Source of the DNA: Streptococcus sanguinis
GTDB taxonomy: Bacteria > Bacillota > Bacilli > Lactobacillales > Streptococcaceae
Assembly (NCBI RefSeq): GCF_019929225.1
Contig: NZ_JAHZPA010000003.1
Location: 62,001-126,000 of the forward strand
DNA length: 64,000 bases
Reading direction: 5' to 3'
The translations under genes and the position numbers were made by a program. Positions 17,469 to 27,555 of this stretch are shown in pieces; the stretch's first letter is position 1, and every line of letters starts with the position of its first letter. Below the pieces are notes generated by a model that was given only the letters and a program-made list of their open reading frames with translations, did no database searches and was not told the origin of the DNA.

Positions 17469-18965
17469 ATGGATCATCCTGTCATATTAGAAATGAAGGG
17501 CATTGTTAAAAGCTTCGGTCCAGTCCGAGCCTTAAAAGGGGTCAATTTTGACTTGCGGGCTGGTGAAGTGCATGCTCTAATGGGTGAAAATGGGGCTGGT
17601 AAATCCACTTTGATGAAGGTCTTGACTGGTATCTATGGAGCAAATGAGGGTACCATTCATTACAATCAAGAAGAGGTGGTCTATTCCAAGCCCAAGGAAG
17701 CAATGGACGCAGGAATCGTTATCGTTCACCAAGAATTGAATATGATGAACCATCTAACAGTGGCTCAAAATATCTTTATAGGACGGGAAGAAGTTCAAGG
17801 CAGCTTCTTTATTAACGATGCATCCAGTATTAAGAAAGCAAAAGAACTCTTTAGTCTCTTAAAACTAGACATCAACCCAACTGAAAAAGTAGGAAATCTG
17901 ACAGTTGGGAAACAACAAATGGTCGAAATTGCCAAGGCCCTCTCAATGGATGCCAAGGTGATTGTCTTTGACGAACCGACAGCAGCCCTGACTGAATCGG
18001 AAATCAATGAGCTCTTTGTCATCATTGACGACCTGCGTGCAAAAGGTGTCGGTATTATCTACATTTCTCACCGGATGGATGAGATTGCCCGAATCACAGA
18101 CCGCGTGACTGTTATGCGGGACGGTGAGTATGTAGGCACGGTCAATACCAAAGATACCACCAAGGATGAAATCATCTCTATGATGGTTGGACGGACGATT
18201 TATGAAGATCCTAAGGCTGCGTCAACAGTAGCAGAAGATGCTCCTGTGGTGCTGGAGGTGAAAAACCTCTGTGCTGGAACGGCCGTTAAAGATGTGAGTT
18301 TCAAACTCCATAAGGGTGAAATTCTAGGCTTCTCAGGATTGATGGGAGCCGGTCGGACAGAAGTTGCCCGTTTGCTGTTTGGCGCAGACAAAAAAGAAAG
18401 CGGTTCCATTATTATAAATGGGAAAGAAGTGAGTATCAATTCTCCCCAGGATGCCATTCGGGAAGGGATTGGCTACTTATCTGAAGACCGCAAGCGCTTT
18501 GGCTGTATCGTGGACATGACCATTGCCAACAATACGGTTATAACCAATCTTGATAAGTATATCAAGGCTGGCTTGATTGATGATGGTGCTATTGTCAAGG
18601 CAAGTGATCAGTTTGTTCAATCTTTACATACCAAGACACCGTCATCCAAACAGCTGGTTCGCAATCTTTCGGGAGGAAACCAGCAGAAAGTGGTCATCGC
18701 CAAATGGCTGGAACAAAATAGTGATATTTTAATCTTTGATGAGCCGACACGAGGGATTGATGTCGGTGCCAAAAGTGAAATATACACACTGATGAATGAT
18801 TTGGTTGCTCAAGGCAAATCCATTATCATGATTTCGTCAGAACTGACGGAAATCTTACGGATGAGCGATCGAATCGTAGTTATGTGTGAAGGTAGAAAAA
18901 CGGGTGAGCTGGATATTAGCCAAGCAACACAAGAGAGAATCTTGGCGCTAGCGACTGACCGTTAA
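17469..18965 (+). CDS. Sugar ABC transporter ATPase with two nucleotide-binding domains (RbsA/MglA type)
   Basis: This 498-residue ATPase belongs to the carbohydrate uptake transporter-2 class. The first domain has GENGAGKST (about 40), the variant signature LTVGKQQ and VIVFDEPTAAL. The second has the degenerate loop GLMGAGRTE, LSGGNQQK and LIFDEPTRGIDVGAK, as in RbsA/MglA. The ATG at 17469 lies one base past the EIIA stop with AGGTGAG upstream; GTG at 17460 is possible but overlaps that site. L-fucose is the likely substrate from operon context. Confidence 0.9.
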   Translation: MDHPVILEMKGIVKSFGPVRALKGVNFDLRAGEVHALMGENGAGKSTLMKVLTGIYGANEGTIHYNQEEVVYSKPKEAMDAGIVIVHQELNMMNHLTVAQNIFIGREEVQGSFFINDASSIKKAKELFSLLKLDINPTEKVGNLTVGKQQMVEIAKALSMDAKVIVFDEPTAALTESEINELFVIIDDLRAKGVGIIYISHRMDEIARITDRVTVMRDGEYVGTVNTKDTTKDEIISMMVGRTIYEDPKAASTVAEDAPVVLEVKNLCAGTAVKDVSFKLHKGEILGFSGLMGAGRTEVARLLFGADKKESGSIIINGKEVSINSPQDAIREGIGYLSEDRKRFGCIVDMTIANNTVITNLDKYIKAGLIDDGAIVKASDQFVQSLHTKTPSSKQLVRNLSGGNQQKVVIAKWLEQNSDILIFDEPTRGIDVGAKSEIYTLMNDLVAQGKSIIMISSELTEILRMSDRIVVMCEGRKTGELDISQATQERILALATDR

Positions 18966-18989
18966 AAGTGAAAACAGAGGTGTTTACGT

Positions 18990-19973
18990 ATGGAAGAGAA
19001 ACAATCCTTATGGATGAAATTAGAAAAAACAGTTGGTTTACAAAAGCTGATTGCCTTGATTGCCTTGGTGGTAATCTTTGCCTTCTTTGCCATCTCCAGC
19101 GAATCATTTCGTTCGTTTGATACGGTAGTCAGTATCTTAGATGCGTCATATTACATTGGTTTCCTTGCCATTGGGGTCACATTTGTCATCATTACAGGTG
19201 GTATTGATCTCTCTATTGGTACGGTGATGATGTGCTCGGCTATTATCGGGGGCGTCCTTCATACCAAGATGGGCTGGCCGCTCTGGCTGTCTTTGCTGGC
19301 TATTCTAGTCATTGGAGGATTATTCGGCCTGCTGAATGGAATCATGGTCGCAAAATTCGGTTTGCCGCCTTTTATCGCGACACTGGGTACGATGATGATT
19401 TCCCGCGGTCTGAGCTCTATTGTCTCAAACGTCCAAAGTGTAACCTTCCCTCTTCGTGGAACAGGTGAAGGTTGGTACAAAGATTTATTCCGAACTCAGG
19501 ATAATTTCCCGACAGGCTTGATTGTGCTGGTGCTTGTGGCTGTCCTTGCTGCGGTAGTATTAAACAAGACAAAAATTGGCCGCTATATCTTCGCGATTGG
19601 CTCCAATAAAGAAGCCACTCGTCTGTCAGGGGTCAATGTCGTCAAATGGGAAGGCATGGCCTATGTCATAGGCGGTTTGTCAGCAGGACTTGCTGCTGTT
19701 GCTTATGCGGCCACCTACTCTACGATTCTGCCAGGTACTGGTAACGGTATGGAGCTGGATGCGATTGCCGGTGTCGTAGTAGGGGGAACTTCTCTAGCTG
19801 GCGGTGTCGGATCTGTTATTGGTACCATTATCGGGGTCTTCATCATGTCAGTCCTGAAAATTGGTTTGCCTTATATCGACCTACAGCCCCACTATCAACT
19901 CTTTATTACTGGTTTCGTTGTTATTGTCGCTGTTTACTTTGATATTTTCATTCGCAAGAATAAGAAGAAATAA
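18990..19973 (+). CDS. Sugar ABC transporter permease (RbsC type)
   Basis: This 327-residue membrane protein of the BPD_transp_2 family has about eight to ten hydrophobic spans. Family segments include FVIITGGIDLSIGTVM (about 63-78), NGIMVAKFGLPPFIATLGTM (about 113-132), and AIGSNKEATRLSGVNV, the coupling region, then LDAIAGVVVGGTSLAGG. Only one permease gene is present, as in RbsABC systems where it forms a homodimer. The ribosome site is a modest AGAGGTG. Confidence 0.9.
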   Translation: MEEKQSLWMKLEKTVGLQKLIALIALVVIFAFFAISSESFRSFDTVVSILDASYYIGFLAIGVTFVIITGGIDLSIGTVMMCSAIIGGVLHTKMGWPLWLSLLAILVIGGLFGLLNGIMVAKFGLPPFIATLGTMMISRGLSSIVSNVQSVTFPLRGTGEGWYKDLFRTQDNFPTGLIVLVLVAVLAAVVLNKTKIGRYIFAIGSNKEATRLSGVNVVKWEGMAYVIGGLSAGLAAVAYAATYSTILPGTGNGMELDAIAGVVVGGTSLAGGVGSVIGTIIGVFIMSVLKIGLPYIDLQPHYQLFITGFVVIVAVYFDIFIRKNKKK

Positions 19974-20029
19974 GTACAGCCCTCGCTATCATATATATGA
20001 GTGTATAAAATATAATAGGAGCTTTTATC

Positions 20030-21112
20030 ATGAGAAAATCATTTAAATTTGCTACTGCGGCCCTTCTTGCTGCTGCTGCGATTGGACTAGTTGCTTGCTC
20101 TTCTAAGAAAGACAGCAATAAAGCAACAAACAGCAAGGGTGGAGACTATCGGGTAGAAGTAATTGCCAAAGGCTTCCAACATGACTTCTGGAAAGCTGTT
20201 AATAAGGGTGCTGAACAAGCGGCAGATGAATTTGGCGCTAAGATTACTTTTGTCGGCCCTCAAAATGAAACCGCTATCGCAGAACAATTGGAACAGTTGA
20301 ACAATGCCATTAACAAAAATCCAGATGCGATTGCCTTAGCAGCACTTGATACCGAATCAGAGCTAGACGCTATTAAACAAGCCCAAGCGAAGAATATCCC
20401 GCTGATTGGTTTTGACTCAGGGGTTCCCGGTGCACCAGACGGAGCAATCAAAGCAACCGCCTCTACAGACAACCATGCTGCTGGTGCCAATGCAGCAGAA
20501 CACTTATTCCCGATGCTAGAAAAGAAATTGGGCGATAAGCCGGTTCGTATCGGAGTGGTTTCCCAAGAAGCAAACTCACTCTCTATCACACAACGGACTT
20601 CCGGTTTCATTGACAAGATGGTTGAGTTGCTAGAAAAGAAAGGCATCAAAACGGCTGTTGTTGGTCATGATAAATTCAAAAATAATGTCTCTGAATCAGA
20701 TGCCAAAGCTATCATTGAAGTTCGTGTACCAGCTCAAGTAGACGATGCAGCAGGTAAGACAGAAGCTTCCACTGTACTTGAAAAATCAGATACAGTCGCT
20801 ATTTACGGTTCAAATGAATTTGCAGCTAAAGCTATCATCAACGCAAATGGCAGTTTCAAGGAATCTAAGCTCGGTGCAGACAAGATTTTGGCTGTCGGTT
20901 TTGACTCAGGTGCCTTGCAGCAAGATGCGATTCGCAACGGTCTCTTTGTAGGCTCTGTTACGCAAGATCCAATTCAAATCGGCTATCAATCTGTAAAATT
21001 AGCTATTGAAGCGGCTCAAGGAAAAGAAGTCAAAGATGTAGACACAGGCTCAAAATGGTATGATGCCAAGAACATCGACTCTGATGAAATTAAACCATTG
21101 CTTTACCAATAA
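20030..21112 (+). CDS. Sugar ABC transporter substrate-binding lipoprotein (RbsB type)
   Basis: This 360-residue surface lipoprotein has a signal peptide ending in the lipobox LVAC with C23. The mature part is a periplasmic-binding-protein type 1 domain of the ribose/galactose class: KGFQHDFWKAVNKGAEQAADEFG, then NKNPDAIALAALDTE, IPLIGFDSGVPG and the hinge-side ILAVGFDSGALQ. It delivers the sugar, by context L-fucose or a related deoxy sugar, to the RbsC-type permease. The ribosome site is AGGAG six to seven bases before the ATG. Confidence 0.9.
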   Translation: MRKSFKFATAALLAAAAIGLVACSSKKDSNKATNSKGGDYRVEVIAKGFQHDFWKAVNKGAEQAADEFGAKITFVGPQNETAIAEQLEQLNNAINKNPDAIALAALDTESELDAIKQAQAKNIPLIGFDSGVPGAPDGAIKATASTDNHAAGANAAEHLFPMLEKKLGDKPVRIGVVSQEANSLSITQRTSGFIDKMVELLEKKGIKTAVVGHDKFKNNVSESDAKAIIEVRVPAQVDDAAGKTEASTVLEKSDTVAIYGSNEFAAKAIINANGSFKESKLGADKILAVGFDSGALQQDAIRNGLFVGSVTQDPIQIGYQSVKLAIEAAQGKEVKDVDTGSKWYDAKNIDSDEIKPLLYQ

Positions 21113-21154
21113 TCAAAATCGATTATAAAGATTGGTGTATTGGAGGAGATGAGA

Positions 21155-22639
21155 ATGACATTGATGAAATTACTGGCCATTGACCTAGGTGCTAGTTCAG
21201 GTCGTGTCATGCAAGCAATTTACAATGGCCATAGTATCCAGCTATCAGAAGTTCATCGGTTCAAAAACGAGCCGATGAACGTGAATGACGGTCTTTATTG
21301 GAATATCCTGCATCTGTTTGGAGAAATCAAGATTGGGATCAAGAAAGCTTCAGTAGATGGGATTCCTATTCGATCCATATCCGTTGATACATGGGGAGTG
21401 GATTATGCCTACCTAGACCAAAACGGAGATCTGCTCTACCAGCCGCATTGTTATCGTGATAATCGTATGGGCCAATACGAAGAAACTTTTTATAAGAAAA
21501 TCAGCAAAGAGGCGCTTTTTGAGGAGACAGGCATACAGCCTGCCTGCATTAATACTGTTTTGCAAATATTCGCTGATTTGCAGGAAAAGCCCCATTTGGC
21601 AAGAGTTGCAGAGCGCGTGCTCTTCATGCCGGATTTGATTAACTATCTTTTGTCAGGTGTTTTATCCAGTGAGTATACCATTGCCAGCAGCAGCGGTTTG
21701 CTCAATATCAATTCTCAGACATGGTCTGACAGCGTTTTTGAGACGCTGGAGATTCCTAAAAAGTGGTTTGGTGAGGTGATACAGGGAGGAAGAGTCCTGA
21801 GAAGCCTGTCGCCACGGATTACACAAGAGCTGAAAATTGAGCCTTTTGATGTCATTGCAGGTGCTGGTCATGATACAGCGGCAGCTGTTCTGGCTATTCC
21901 TTATGCCAGTGAGCAGCCAACAGCCTTTGTCTCTTGCGGTACTTGGTCTCTGGTTGGTCTAGAATCTCCGAATCCTGTGACCAGCCAGGAAGCTTTAGCG
22001 GCCAATCTGACCAATGAAGGCTGCTTTGACGGACGCTATCGGATTTTGAAGAATACGACAGGGCTCTGGATTATCCAAGAACTGCAGCGGGACTGGCGCT
22101 TGCAAGGAGAGGACATCAGCTTTGATGAAATGGTAACACTAGCAAGAAACGTCACGAATAATCGCTCTTGGATTAACCCCAATGATGCTATTTTTGCAGC
22201 TCCGGGAGACATGGAGGCTAAGGTCAAGGAGCGTTGCCATATGACCAACCAGCCTGTTCCGCAAAGCAAAGGAGAGGTTGTCCGAGTGGTCTTGGAAAGT
22301 CTCGCTTTTGCCTACCGTCAAACCGTGGAGCAAATTGAGAGCCTGACCGGTCAGAAAATCGAGCAGATTCACATGGTCGGCGGCGGTATCCAAAACGAAC
22401 TGCTCTGCCAGCTGACAGCTGATGTAAGCCAGAAACCAGTCCTAACAGGGCCGATTGAAGCCAGCGCTTTGGGAAATATCTTGGCACAGCTTTTGACCTT
22501 GGGTGAGATTCAAGATCGGCAGACTGCCCAAAAGCTCATCAAGGATTCAGAAAAGACCAAGCAATACCAGCCTCAAGAAGGCTCAGACTTGGCTCAGTCC
22601 TATCAAGAATTTCAAGCAAGTATGAAAGTAGGAAGCTAG
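21155..22639 (+). CDS. FGGY-family sugar kinase, probable L-fuculokinase of the RhaB type
   Basis: This 494-residue kinase probably phosphorylates L-fuculose to L-fuculose-1-phosphate, the FucA substrate. The N-terminal ATPase-fold motif is LAIDLGASSGRVMQA. The second domain has GAGHDTAAAVLA, FVSCGTWSLVGLE and IHMVGGGIQNELLCQ. Sequence style is nearer to rhamnulokinase RhaB than to E. coli FucK, so a rhamnulose role cannot be ruled out by sequence alone, but no rhamnose isomerase is present. The ATG at 21155 is 8 bases from GGAGG; nearer in-frame starts at 21140 and 21149 overlap it. Confidence 0.82.
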   Translation: MTLMKLLAIDLGASSGRVMQAIYNGHSIQLSEVHRFKNEPMNVNDGLYWNILHLFGEIKIGIKKASVDGIPIRSISVDTWGVDYAYLDQNGDLLYQPHCYRDNRMGQYEETFYKKISKEALFEETGIQPACINTVLQIFADLQEKPHLARVAERVLFMPDLINYLLSGVLSSEYTIASSSGLLNINSQTWSDSVFETLEIPKKWFGEVIQGGRVLRSLSPRITQELKIEPFDVIAGAGHDTAAAVLAIPYASEQPTAFVSCGTWSLVGLESPNPVTSQEALAANLTNEGCFDGRYRILKNTTGLWIIQELQRDWRLQGEDISFDEMVTLARNVTNNRSWINPNDAIFAAPGDMEAKVKERCHMTNQPVPQSKGEVVRVVLESLAFAYRQTVEQIESLTGQKIEQIHMVGGGIQNELLCQLTADVSQKPVLTGPIEASALGNILAQLLTLGEIQDRQTAQKLIKDSEKTKQYQPQEGSDLAQSYQEFQASMKVGS

Positions 22640-23068
22640 ATGTTAAAGCATATTCCAACTATTTTAAGTCCAGAATTGGTCAAGTATCTGATGGAGATGG
22701 GCCACGGAGATGAAGTGGTCATTGCTGATGCAAACTTCCCTGCCCATCGGATTGGTCAGCGGGTTGTTCGCTGTGACGGCCACGGAGTTCCAGCACTGCT
22801 AGATGCTATCTTGACTGTGCTGCCCTTGGATACTTATAGCGACTACCAAGCAGGTCTTATGCAGGTAGTGCCGGGCGATCCGACCGTACCAGTCATCTGG
22901 GATGACTACAAGGCTTTGTTAGAAAAGCACTATCCAGATACAGCCATCAAAGAATTTGAACGCTTTGCTTTCTATGAGCAGGCGGAAAAAGCTTATTTGG
23001 TCATCCAAACGGGCGAAGGAGCTCTATACGGTAACATCATTTTGAAAAAAGGTGTCATTGCCAGCTAA
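22640..23068 (+). CDS. fucU: L-fucose mutarotase (FucU/RbsD family)
   Basis: This 142-residue ring-forming protein interconverts the alpha and beta anomers of fucose, so the isomerase receives the right form. Family features are LKHIPTILSPELVKYLMEMGHGDEVVIADANFPA at the N-terminus, with the catalytic-type His in MGHGDE, and FERFAFYEQA near the end. The ATG directly abuts the kinase stop, so the two are translated together. This is the last gene of the main operon before a structured region and a new promoter. Confidence 0.9.
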   Translation: MLKHIPTILSPELVKYLMEMGHGDEVVIADANFPAHRIGQRVVRCDGHGVPALLDAILTVLPLDTYSDYQAGLMQVVPGDPTVPVIWDDYKALLEKHYPDTAIKEFERFAFYEQAEKAYLVIQTGEGALYGNIILKKGVIAS

Positions 23069-23077
23069 TGAAAAAAA

Positions 23078-23160
23078 CAGGTAAGAGATGGGCAAGGTTG
23101 CTTCTGGAAAGGAGTATCCTTGTTCCGCATCCTTATCTGGGACTTCCTTTGCTTTTTTTA
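23078..23160 (+). terminator. Imperfect long hairpin after fucU, possible terminator
   Basis: GGTAAG, GATG and CAAGG on the 5' side pair with CCTTG, CATC and CTTATC on the 3' side as an interrupted stem. A run of T occurs at 23152-23159. It may give partial termination before fucO. Confidence 0.4.
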
Positions 23161-23211
23161 ATCAATTAACTTGTTAAAAAAATCACAAAAATTCTTGCAA
23201 AAAGCAAAATT

Positions 23212-23240
23212 TTGCAGTATCATTATATTAACAATATAAA
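23212..23240 (+). promoter_or_regulatory. Promoter of fucO
   Basis: TTGCAG (23212-23217), a 17-base spacer and TATAAA (23235-23240). The region also has the palindrome GCAAAATTTTGC (23204-23215) and the inverted pair TTGTTAA / TTAACAA (23171-23177, 23228-23234), possible sites for a redox or other regulator. Confidence 0.65.
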
Positions 23241-23257
23241 TAAAAAGGAGAAAATAT

Positions 23258-24409
23258 ATGTCTACATTTTACGTACCCGCTGTAAATCTTATTGGCAAGG
23301 GTGTTGTCAAGGAAGTTGGGCCTTATGTTAAGGAGCTGGGGTATAGCAAGGCCTTGCTGGTGACAGATAAGTTTATCGAAGGCAGTGATATCCTGCCCCA
23401 AATCCTAGCACCATTAGATGCGGAAGGCATCCAGTATGTGGTCTTCAGCGATGTTGAGCCAAATCCAACTTGTAAGAACGTCATGGATGGTGTAGCTGCT
23501 CTCAAGGAACACAACTGTGACTTCATCATCAGTGTTGGCGGAGGTTCACCGCAAGATGCGGCTAGCTGTATTTCAGTTATTGCGACAAATGGTGGCAAAC
23601 CACAAGACTACGAAGGTTTGCACAAGTCTGCTAAGAAAGGTCTGCCAGTAGTGGCAATCAATACTACAGCGGGAACTTCAGCTGAAATTACCATTAATTA
23701 TGTCATCACAGATGAAGAACGCAAGGTTAAGATGGTTATGGTGGACAAGAATAGCTTGGCCCTGATCTCAGTCAATGACCCCGAACTCATGGTATCCAAA
23801 CCAGCCGCCCTCACAGCAGCAACAGGGATGGATGCTTTGACTCACGCAGTCGAAGCTCTCGTCACACCAGGAGCCTACGGCGTTACCAAGAAATTATCTA
23901 TCGGAGCTATTGAACTTATCAAGGAATACCTTCCTCGTGCGGTTGCAAATGGCCATGATATTGAAGCGCGTGAAGGCATGGTGAATGCCATCTTCCTTGG
24001 CGGTATGTCCTTTAACAATGCTGGTCTAGGTTATGTTCACTCTATGGCTCACCAGCTTGGGGCAGTTTACAATCTGCCACACGGTGTCTGCTGTGCCATG
24101 CTCCTGCCAGTTGTAGAGCGTGAAAATGCTAAACGGGTACCAGAAGCTTTCCGCAATGTTGCCAAAGCTCTTGGTCTGCAAATCGAAGGCAAGACTGACG
24201 AAGAATGTGCAGATTATGCTATTTCTGAAATCGAAAAACTGTCTGAAACGGTTGGTATTCCGAAGAAACTCACTGAACTTGGTATCGATGAAAAAGACTT
24301 TGATTTTGAATACCTATCTAAAAACGCTTTGATTGATGCTTGTGCGCCAGGCAATCCATTCATGCCAACTCTAGAAGAAACGATTGCTTTATATAAAGAA
24401 CTCTTCTAA
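23258..24409 (+). CDS. fucO: Iron-containing alcohol dehydrogenase, probable lactaldehyde reductase
   Basis: This 383-residue group III alcohol dehydrogenase reduces L-lactaldehyde from the FucA reaction to L-1,2-propanediol with NADH. The NAD-binding GGGSPQD (about 93-99) and the metal-binding region GMDALTHAVEAL and HSMAHQLGAVYNLPHG with three histidines are present, as in FucO. The length equals E. coli FucO. It has its own promoter, so it may also be used as a general fermentative alcohol dehydrogenase. The ribosome site is AAAAGGAGAA. Confidence 0.9.
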   Translation: MSTFYVPAVNLIGKGVVKEVGPYVKELGYSKALLVTDKFIEGSDILPQILAPLDAEGIQYVVFSDVEPNPTCKNVMDGVAALKEHNCDFIISVGGGSPQDAASCISVIATNGGKPQDYEGLHKSAKKGLPVVAINTTAGTSAEITINYVITDEERKVKMVMVDKNSLALISVNDPELMVSKPAALTAATGMDALTHAVEALVTPGAYGVTKKLSIGAIELIKEYLPRAVANGHDIEAREGMVNAIFLGGMSFNNAGLGYVHSMAHQLGAVYNLPHGVCCAMLLPVVERENAKRVPEAFRNVAKALGLQIEGKTDEECADYAISEIEKLSETVGIPKKLTELGIDEKDFDFEYLSKNALIDACAPGNPFMPTLEETIALYKELF

Positions 24410-24432
24410 GAACGAAAAAATTCTGCTGAAAC

Positions 24433-24475
24433 AAACAAGGCTCTGCATGACTCTAGCTTGCAGGGCTTGTTTTAT
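24433..24475 (+). terminator. Terminator of fucO
   Basis: AAACAAGGCTCTGCA and TGCAGGGCTTGTTT pair with one bulge, then T residues follow. Confidence 0.8.
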
Positions 24476-24529
24476 AGGAATGAAAAGGTCCTCAATGATA
24501 ATTTTGATTACATTTGTAAATTTATTTCA

Positions 24530-24860
24530 AAAAATTATGTAAAATCTATTGACAAATAAATTCTATCATGGTAAAATTACAACTGTAAACAAAAAAGTTT
24601 ACGAAAAATTGATTCAGAAGATGAAAATAAAGCCGGAAGGCGATTATCTTTGGGAGGATTAAAAGTTATGTAAAATTATCTTCTTCTGAAAGAGATCAAA
24701 TTCACTTATAAAAATAGAGACTGAGTCAGTCTTGATTTTTGAAAATGATAAAAATTATGTAAAACAATGAATAGGAGAAGATCTCCCAAATGAATATTTA
24801 TAGTAGATAAGGAAAAGATTTCTTATCTGAAATTTTGGTAAAAATAAAAATTATGTAAAG
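24530..24860 (+). repeat. Four copies of an AAAATTATGTAAA-type motif before clpL
   Basis: Near-identical A-A-[A/G]-TTATGTAAA motifs start at 24530, 24660, 24750 and 24846. The last three lie in the transcribed leader and each follows a hairpin: GCC-GGAA-GGC near 24632, AGACTGAGTCAGTCT at 24718-24732, and AGATAAG...CTTATCT at 24805-24828. The rest of this 479-base gap shows no gene. I could not find the tandem GGTCAAA heptads of a CtsR operator. Confidence 0.6.
24549..24577 (+). promoter_or_regulatory. Promoter of clpL
   Basis: TTGACA (24549-24554), a 17-base spacer and TAAAAT (24572-24577). It implies a 5' untranslated leader of roughly 300 bases. Confidence 0.75.
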
Positions 24861-24888
24861 CAAAATATGAAAAAAGCGAGGTAATGCT

Positions 24889-27027
24889 ATGAACAACAAC
24901 TACAACAATTTTAACAATATGGACGACCTTTTCAACCAACTCATGGGGCGCATGGGTGGCTACAACAGCGAACACCGGCGCTACTTGATTAATGGTAGAG
25001 AGGTCACACCGGAAGAGTTTGCTCAGTACCGTGCTACTGGTAAGCTCCCTGGTCAAGGAACAGGTGAGCAGACTGGACAAGCTACTGCTCATGGTCCTAA
25101 GCAGGATGGCATCCTGGCTAAGCTAGGTCGCAATCTGACTCAGGAAGCGCGTGATGGAAAGTTAGATCCAGTCATTGGACGCAATAAGGAAATCCAAGAA
25201 ACTGCTGAAATCCTTTCTCGCCGGACTAAGAATAATCCGGTTCTGGTCGGAGATGCCGGAGTTGGTAAGACAGCTGTCGTAGAAGGATTGGCTCAGGCCA
25301 TCGTCAATGGTGATGTGCCAGCTGCTATCAAGAATAAGGAAGTTATTTCTGTTGATATTTCCGGTCTGGAAGCTGGTACTCAATATCGTGGTAGCTTTGA
25401 AGAAAATATCCAAAACTTGGTCAATGAAGTCAAGGAAGCCGGCAACATTATCCTCTTCTTTGATGAAATCCATCAAATCCTAGGAGCAGGATCTATCGGT
25501 GGAGATAGTGGCTCTAAGGGCATGGCGGACATTCTCAAACCAGCGCTTTCTCGTGGAGAGTTGACCGTCATCGGGGCTACTACTCAGGACGAATATCGCA
25601 ATACTATCCTTAAAAATGCAGCTTTAGCTCGTCGTTTCAATGAAGTCAAGGTCAATGCACCGTCTGCAGAAGATACCTATCAGATCCTTCGAGGCATTCG
25701 GGACCTGTATGAAAAGCATCACAATGTCATCCTGCCAGATGAAGTGCTGAAAGCGGCTGTGGACTACTCTATTCAGTATATTCCACAACGGAGCCTGCCA
25801 GACAAGGCGATTGACCTGGTCGACGTGACTGCTGCCCACTTGGCAGCCCAGCATCCAGTGACTGATGTTCATGCGGTTGAAAATGAGATTGCTGAACAGA
25901 AAAACAAACAGGAAGCGGCTGTTGAGAAAGAAGATTATGAAGCAGCTCTGAATGCTAAGACTCGCATTGAAGAGCTGGAAAAGAAAATTCAAAACCACAC
26001 CGAGGATATGAAGGTGACGGCTACAGTCAACGACGTAGCAGAATCTGTTGAACGGATGACGGGTGTGCCGGTATCTCAAATGGGTGCCAGCGACATTGAG
26101 CGCCTAAAGGGAATGAATGACCGTCTCAAAGCCAAGGTGATTGGCCAAGATAAGGCTGTAGAAGCTGTGGCTAGAGCTATTCGCCGTAACCGTGCAGGAT
26201 TTGATGAAGGCAACCGTCCAATCGGAAGCTTCCTCTTTGTTGGACCAACTGGTGTTGGTAAGACTGAGCTGGCTAAGCAACTAGCTCTAGATATGTTCGG
26301 TACTAAAGAGGCCATCATCCGTCTGGATATGTCTGAATACTCTGACCGGACTGCCGTTTCCAAGCTGATTGGTACCACTGCAGGCTATGTCGGCTATGAT
26401 GACAACAACAACACCCTGACCGAGCGTGTGCGTCGCAATCCTTACTCTATCATTCTCTTGGATGAGATTGAAAAGGCGGATCCACAAGTGATTACCCTTC
26501 TCCTTCAAGTTCTGGATGACGGTCGTTTGACAGATGGTCAAGGGAATACAGTCAACTTCAAGAACACGGTCATCATTGCGACTTCCAATGCTGGCTTTGG
26601 CTACGAAGCTAGCTTGGAAGAGGATGCAGAAAAACCTGATCTGATGGATCGACTCAAAGCTTACTTCCGTCCAGAATTCCTCAATCGTTTCAACGCGGTT
26701 ATTGAGTTCTCTCATCTCAAGAAAGAAGATTTGATGGAGATTGTGAATCTCATGCTGATCGAAGTAAATCAAACCTTGAGCAAGAAAGAAATTGATCTGG
26801 CTGTATCTGATGCAGCTAAGGAATTCCTGCGCGATGCTGGTTATGACCAAGTCATGGGTGTTCGTCCGCTCCGCCGTGTCATCGAGCAGCAAATCCGTGA
26901 CAAGGTGACTGACTTCCACTTGGATAATCTAGATGCTAAGCACTTGACAGCTGATTTGGAAGATGGTGTCTTAGTTATTCGTGAAAAGGGTGCTGACGCA
27001 TCTGAAAAAGACAAGCAGGCAGAATAA
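24889..27027 (+). CDS. clpL: ATP-dependent chaperone ClpL
   Basis: This 712-residue HSP100 unfoldase works in heat and stress tolerance in streptococci. The Asn-rich N-terminus ([20 protein letters not shown]) is characteristic of ClpL and there is no zinc finger, which separates it from ClpE. AAA module 1 has GDAGVGKT (about 122-129). A short UVR-like coiled coil ([22 protein letters not shown]) marks the middle region. AAA module 2 has GPTGVGKT (about 450-457). It lacks the long N-domain of ClpC. The ribosome site is GCGAGGTAATG. ClpL usually works without ClpP. Confidence 0.95.
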   Translation: MNNNYNNFNNMDDLFNQLMGRMGGYNSEHRRYLINGREVTPEEFAQYRATGKLPGQGTGEQTGQATAHGPKQDGILAKLGRNLTQEARDGKLDPVIGRNKEIQETAEILSRRTKNNPVLVGDAGVGKTAVVEGLAQAIVNGDVPAAIKNKEVISVDISGLEAGTQYRGSFEENIQNLVNEVKEAGNIILFFDEIHQILGAGSIGGDSGSKGMADILKPALSRGELTVIGATTQDEYRNTILKNAALARRFNEVKVNAPSAEDTYQILRGIRDLYEKHHNVILPDEVLKAAVDYSIQYIPQRSLPDKAIDLVDVTAAHLAAQHPVTDVHAVENEIAEQKNKQEAAVEKEDYEAALNAKTRIEELEKKIQNHTEDMKVTATVNDVAESVERMTGVPVSQMGASDIERLKGMNDRLKAKVIGQDKAVEAVARAIRRNRAGFDEGNRPIGSFLFVGPTGVGKTELAKQLALDMFGTKEAIIRLDMSEYSDRTAVSKLIGTTAGYVGYDDNNNTLTERVRRNPYSIILLDEIEKADPQVITLLLQVLDDGRLTDGQGNTVNFKNTVIIATSNAGFGYEASLEEDAEKPDLMDRLKAYFRPEFLNRFNAVIEFSHLKKEDLMEIVNLMLIEVNQTLSKKEIDLAVSDAAKEFLRDAGYDQVMGVRPLRRVIEQQIRDKVTDFHLDNLDAKHLTADLEDGVLVIREKGADASEKDKQAE

Positions 27028-27052
27028 AGCTTACTAAGTTAATTAAGTTTTC

Positions 27053-27088
27053 AAAGACCTCCTTCTTAGATGAAGGCAGGTCTTTTTT
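27053..27088 (+). terminator. Terminator of clpL
   Basis: AAAGACCT-CCTTC pairs with GAAGG-C-AGGTCTTT with a single-base bulge, followed by T residues. Confidence 0.82.
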
Positions 27089-27251
27089 GTTGAGTAGGAA
27101 CTCCAAATAAATCCCCTTTCTGGAAATAAATTAGCATTTATCTCAAGATCTCAACTTAATCCTTCTTGACAACACCTAAAAGAAATGATGCTATTAGGTA
27201 TACAAAAAAGAAAAACATTGAAATCTGATGCTGATGAAAAGTCAGGCTTGC

Positions 27252-27555
27252 TTAGGAAGTATTGGTAAAATGAAACAAAGTTTGGATAAATTCTTGTTTG
27301 GTTTTATAATCGTCCATAATTTCCTTATCTGTTAAACATTTATTACTGGACAATGATAACTCTCATCAGAGAAGAAGTCCAGCCCATTTTCGATGTATTT
27401 TTTACAATCTAAAACAGATGAGGGAGCCAGTTTTTTGGAGTTTTCGAAAGTTCGATGAACAGAGAATTTTTCTTCGGCGTGAGAATATTCAGGCGTAATT
27501 TACGCCAGTTTTTGAATGGCTGATTTAGAGATTTTGTACTTTCGAAATGTTTAAA
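27252..27555 (-). pseudogene. Degraded coding sequence of unknown function at the island edge
   Basis: On the minus strand a coherent protein-like reading can be followed through one in-frame TAA (near 27500) and one frame change (near 27335). It has segments such as FRKYKISKSAIQKLA, PEYSHAEEKFSVHRTFENSKK and KKYIENGLDFFSDESYHCP, then after the shift CLTDKEIMDDYKTKQEF, ending TNTS and stop at 27252-27254. There is no start or ribosome site. I do not recognise the family. The rest of the 795-base gap between clpL and hsdR holds no convincing gene, only a 38-codon open frame at 27612-27728. Confidence 0.4.

Noticed and set aside
26287..26919. Minus-strand open frame of 210 codons
   Set aside because: Antisense shadow of clpL, without ribosome site or recognisable motif.
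24889..27027. ClpE or ClpC
   Set aside because: No N-terminal zinc finger (ClpE) or long N-domain (ClpC); the Asn-rich start and domain sizes fit ClpL.
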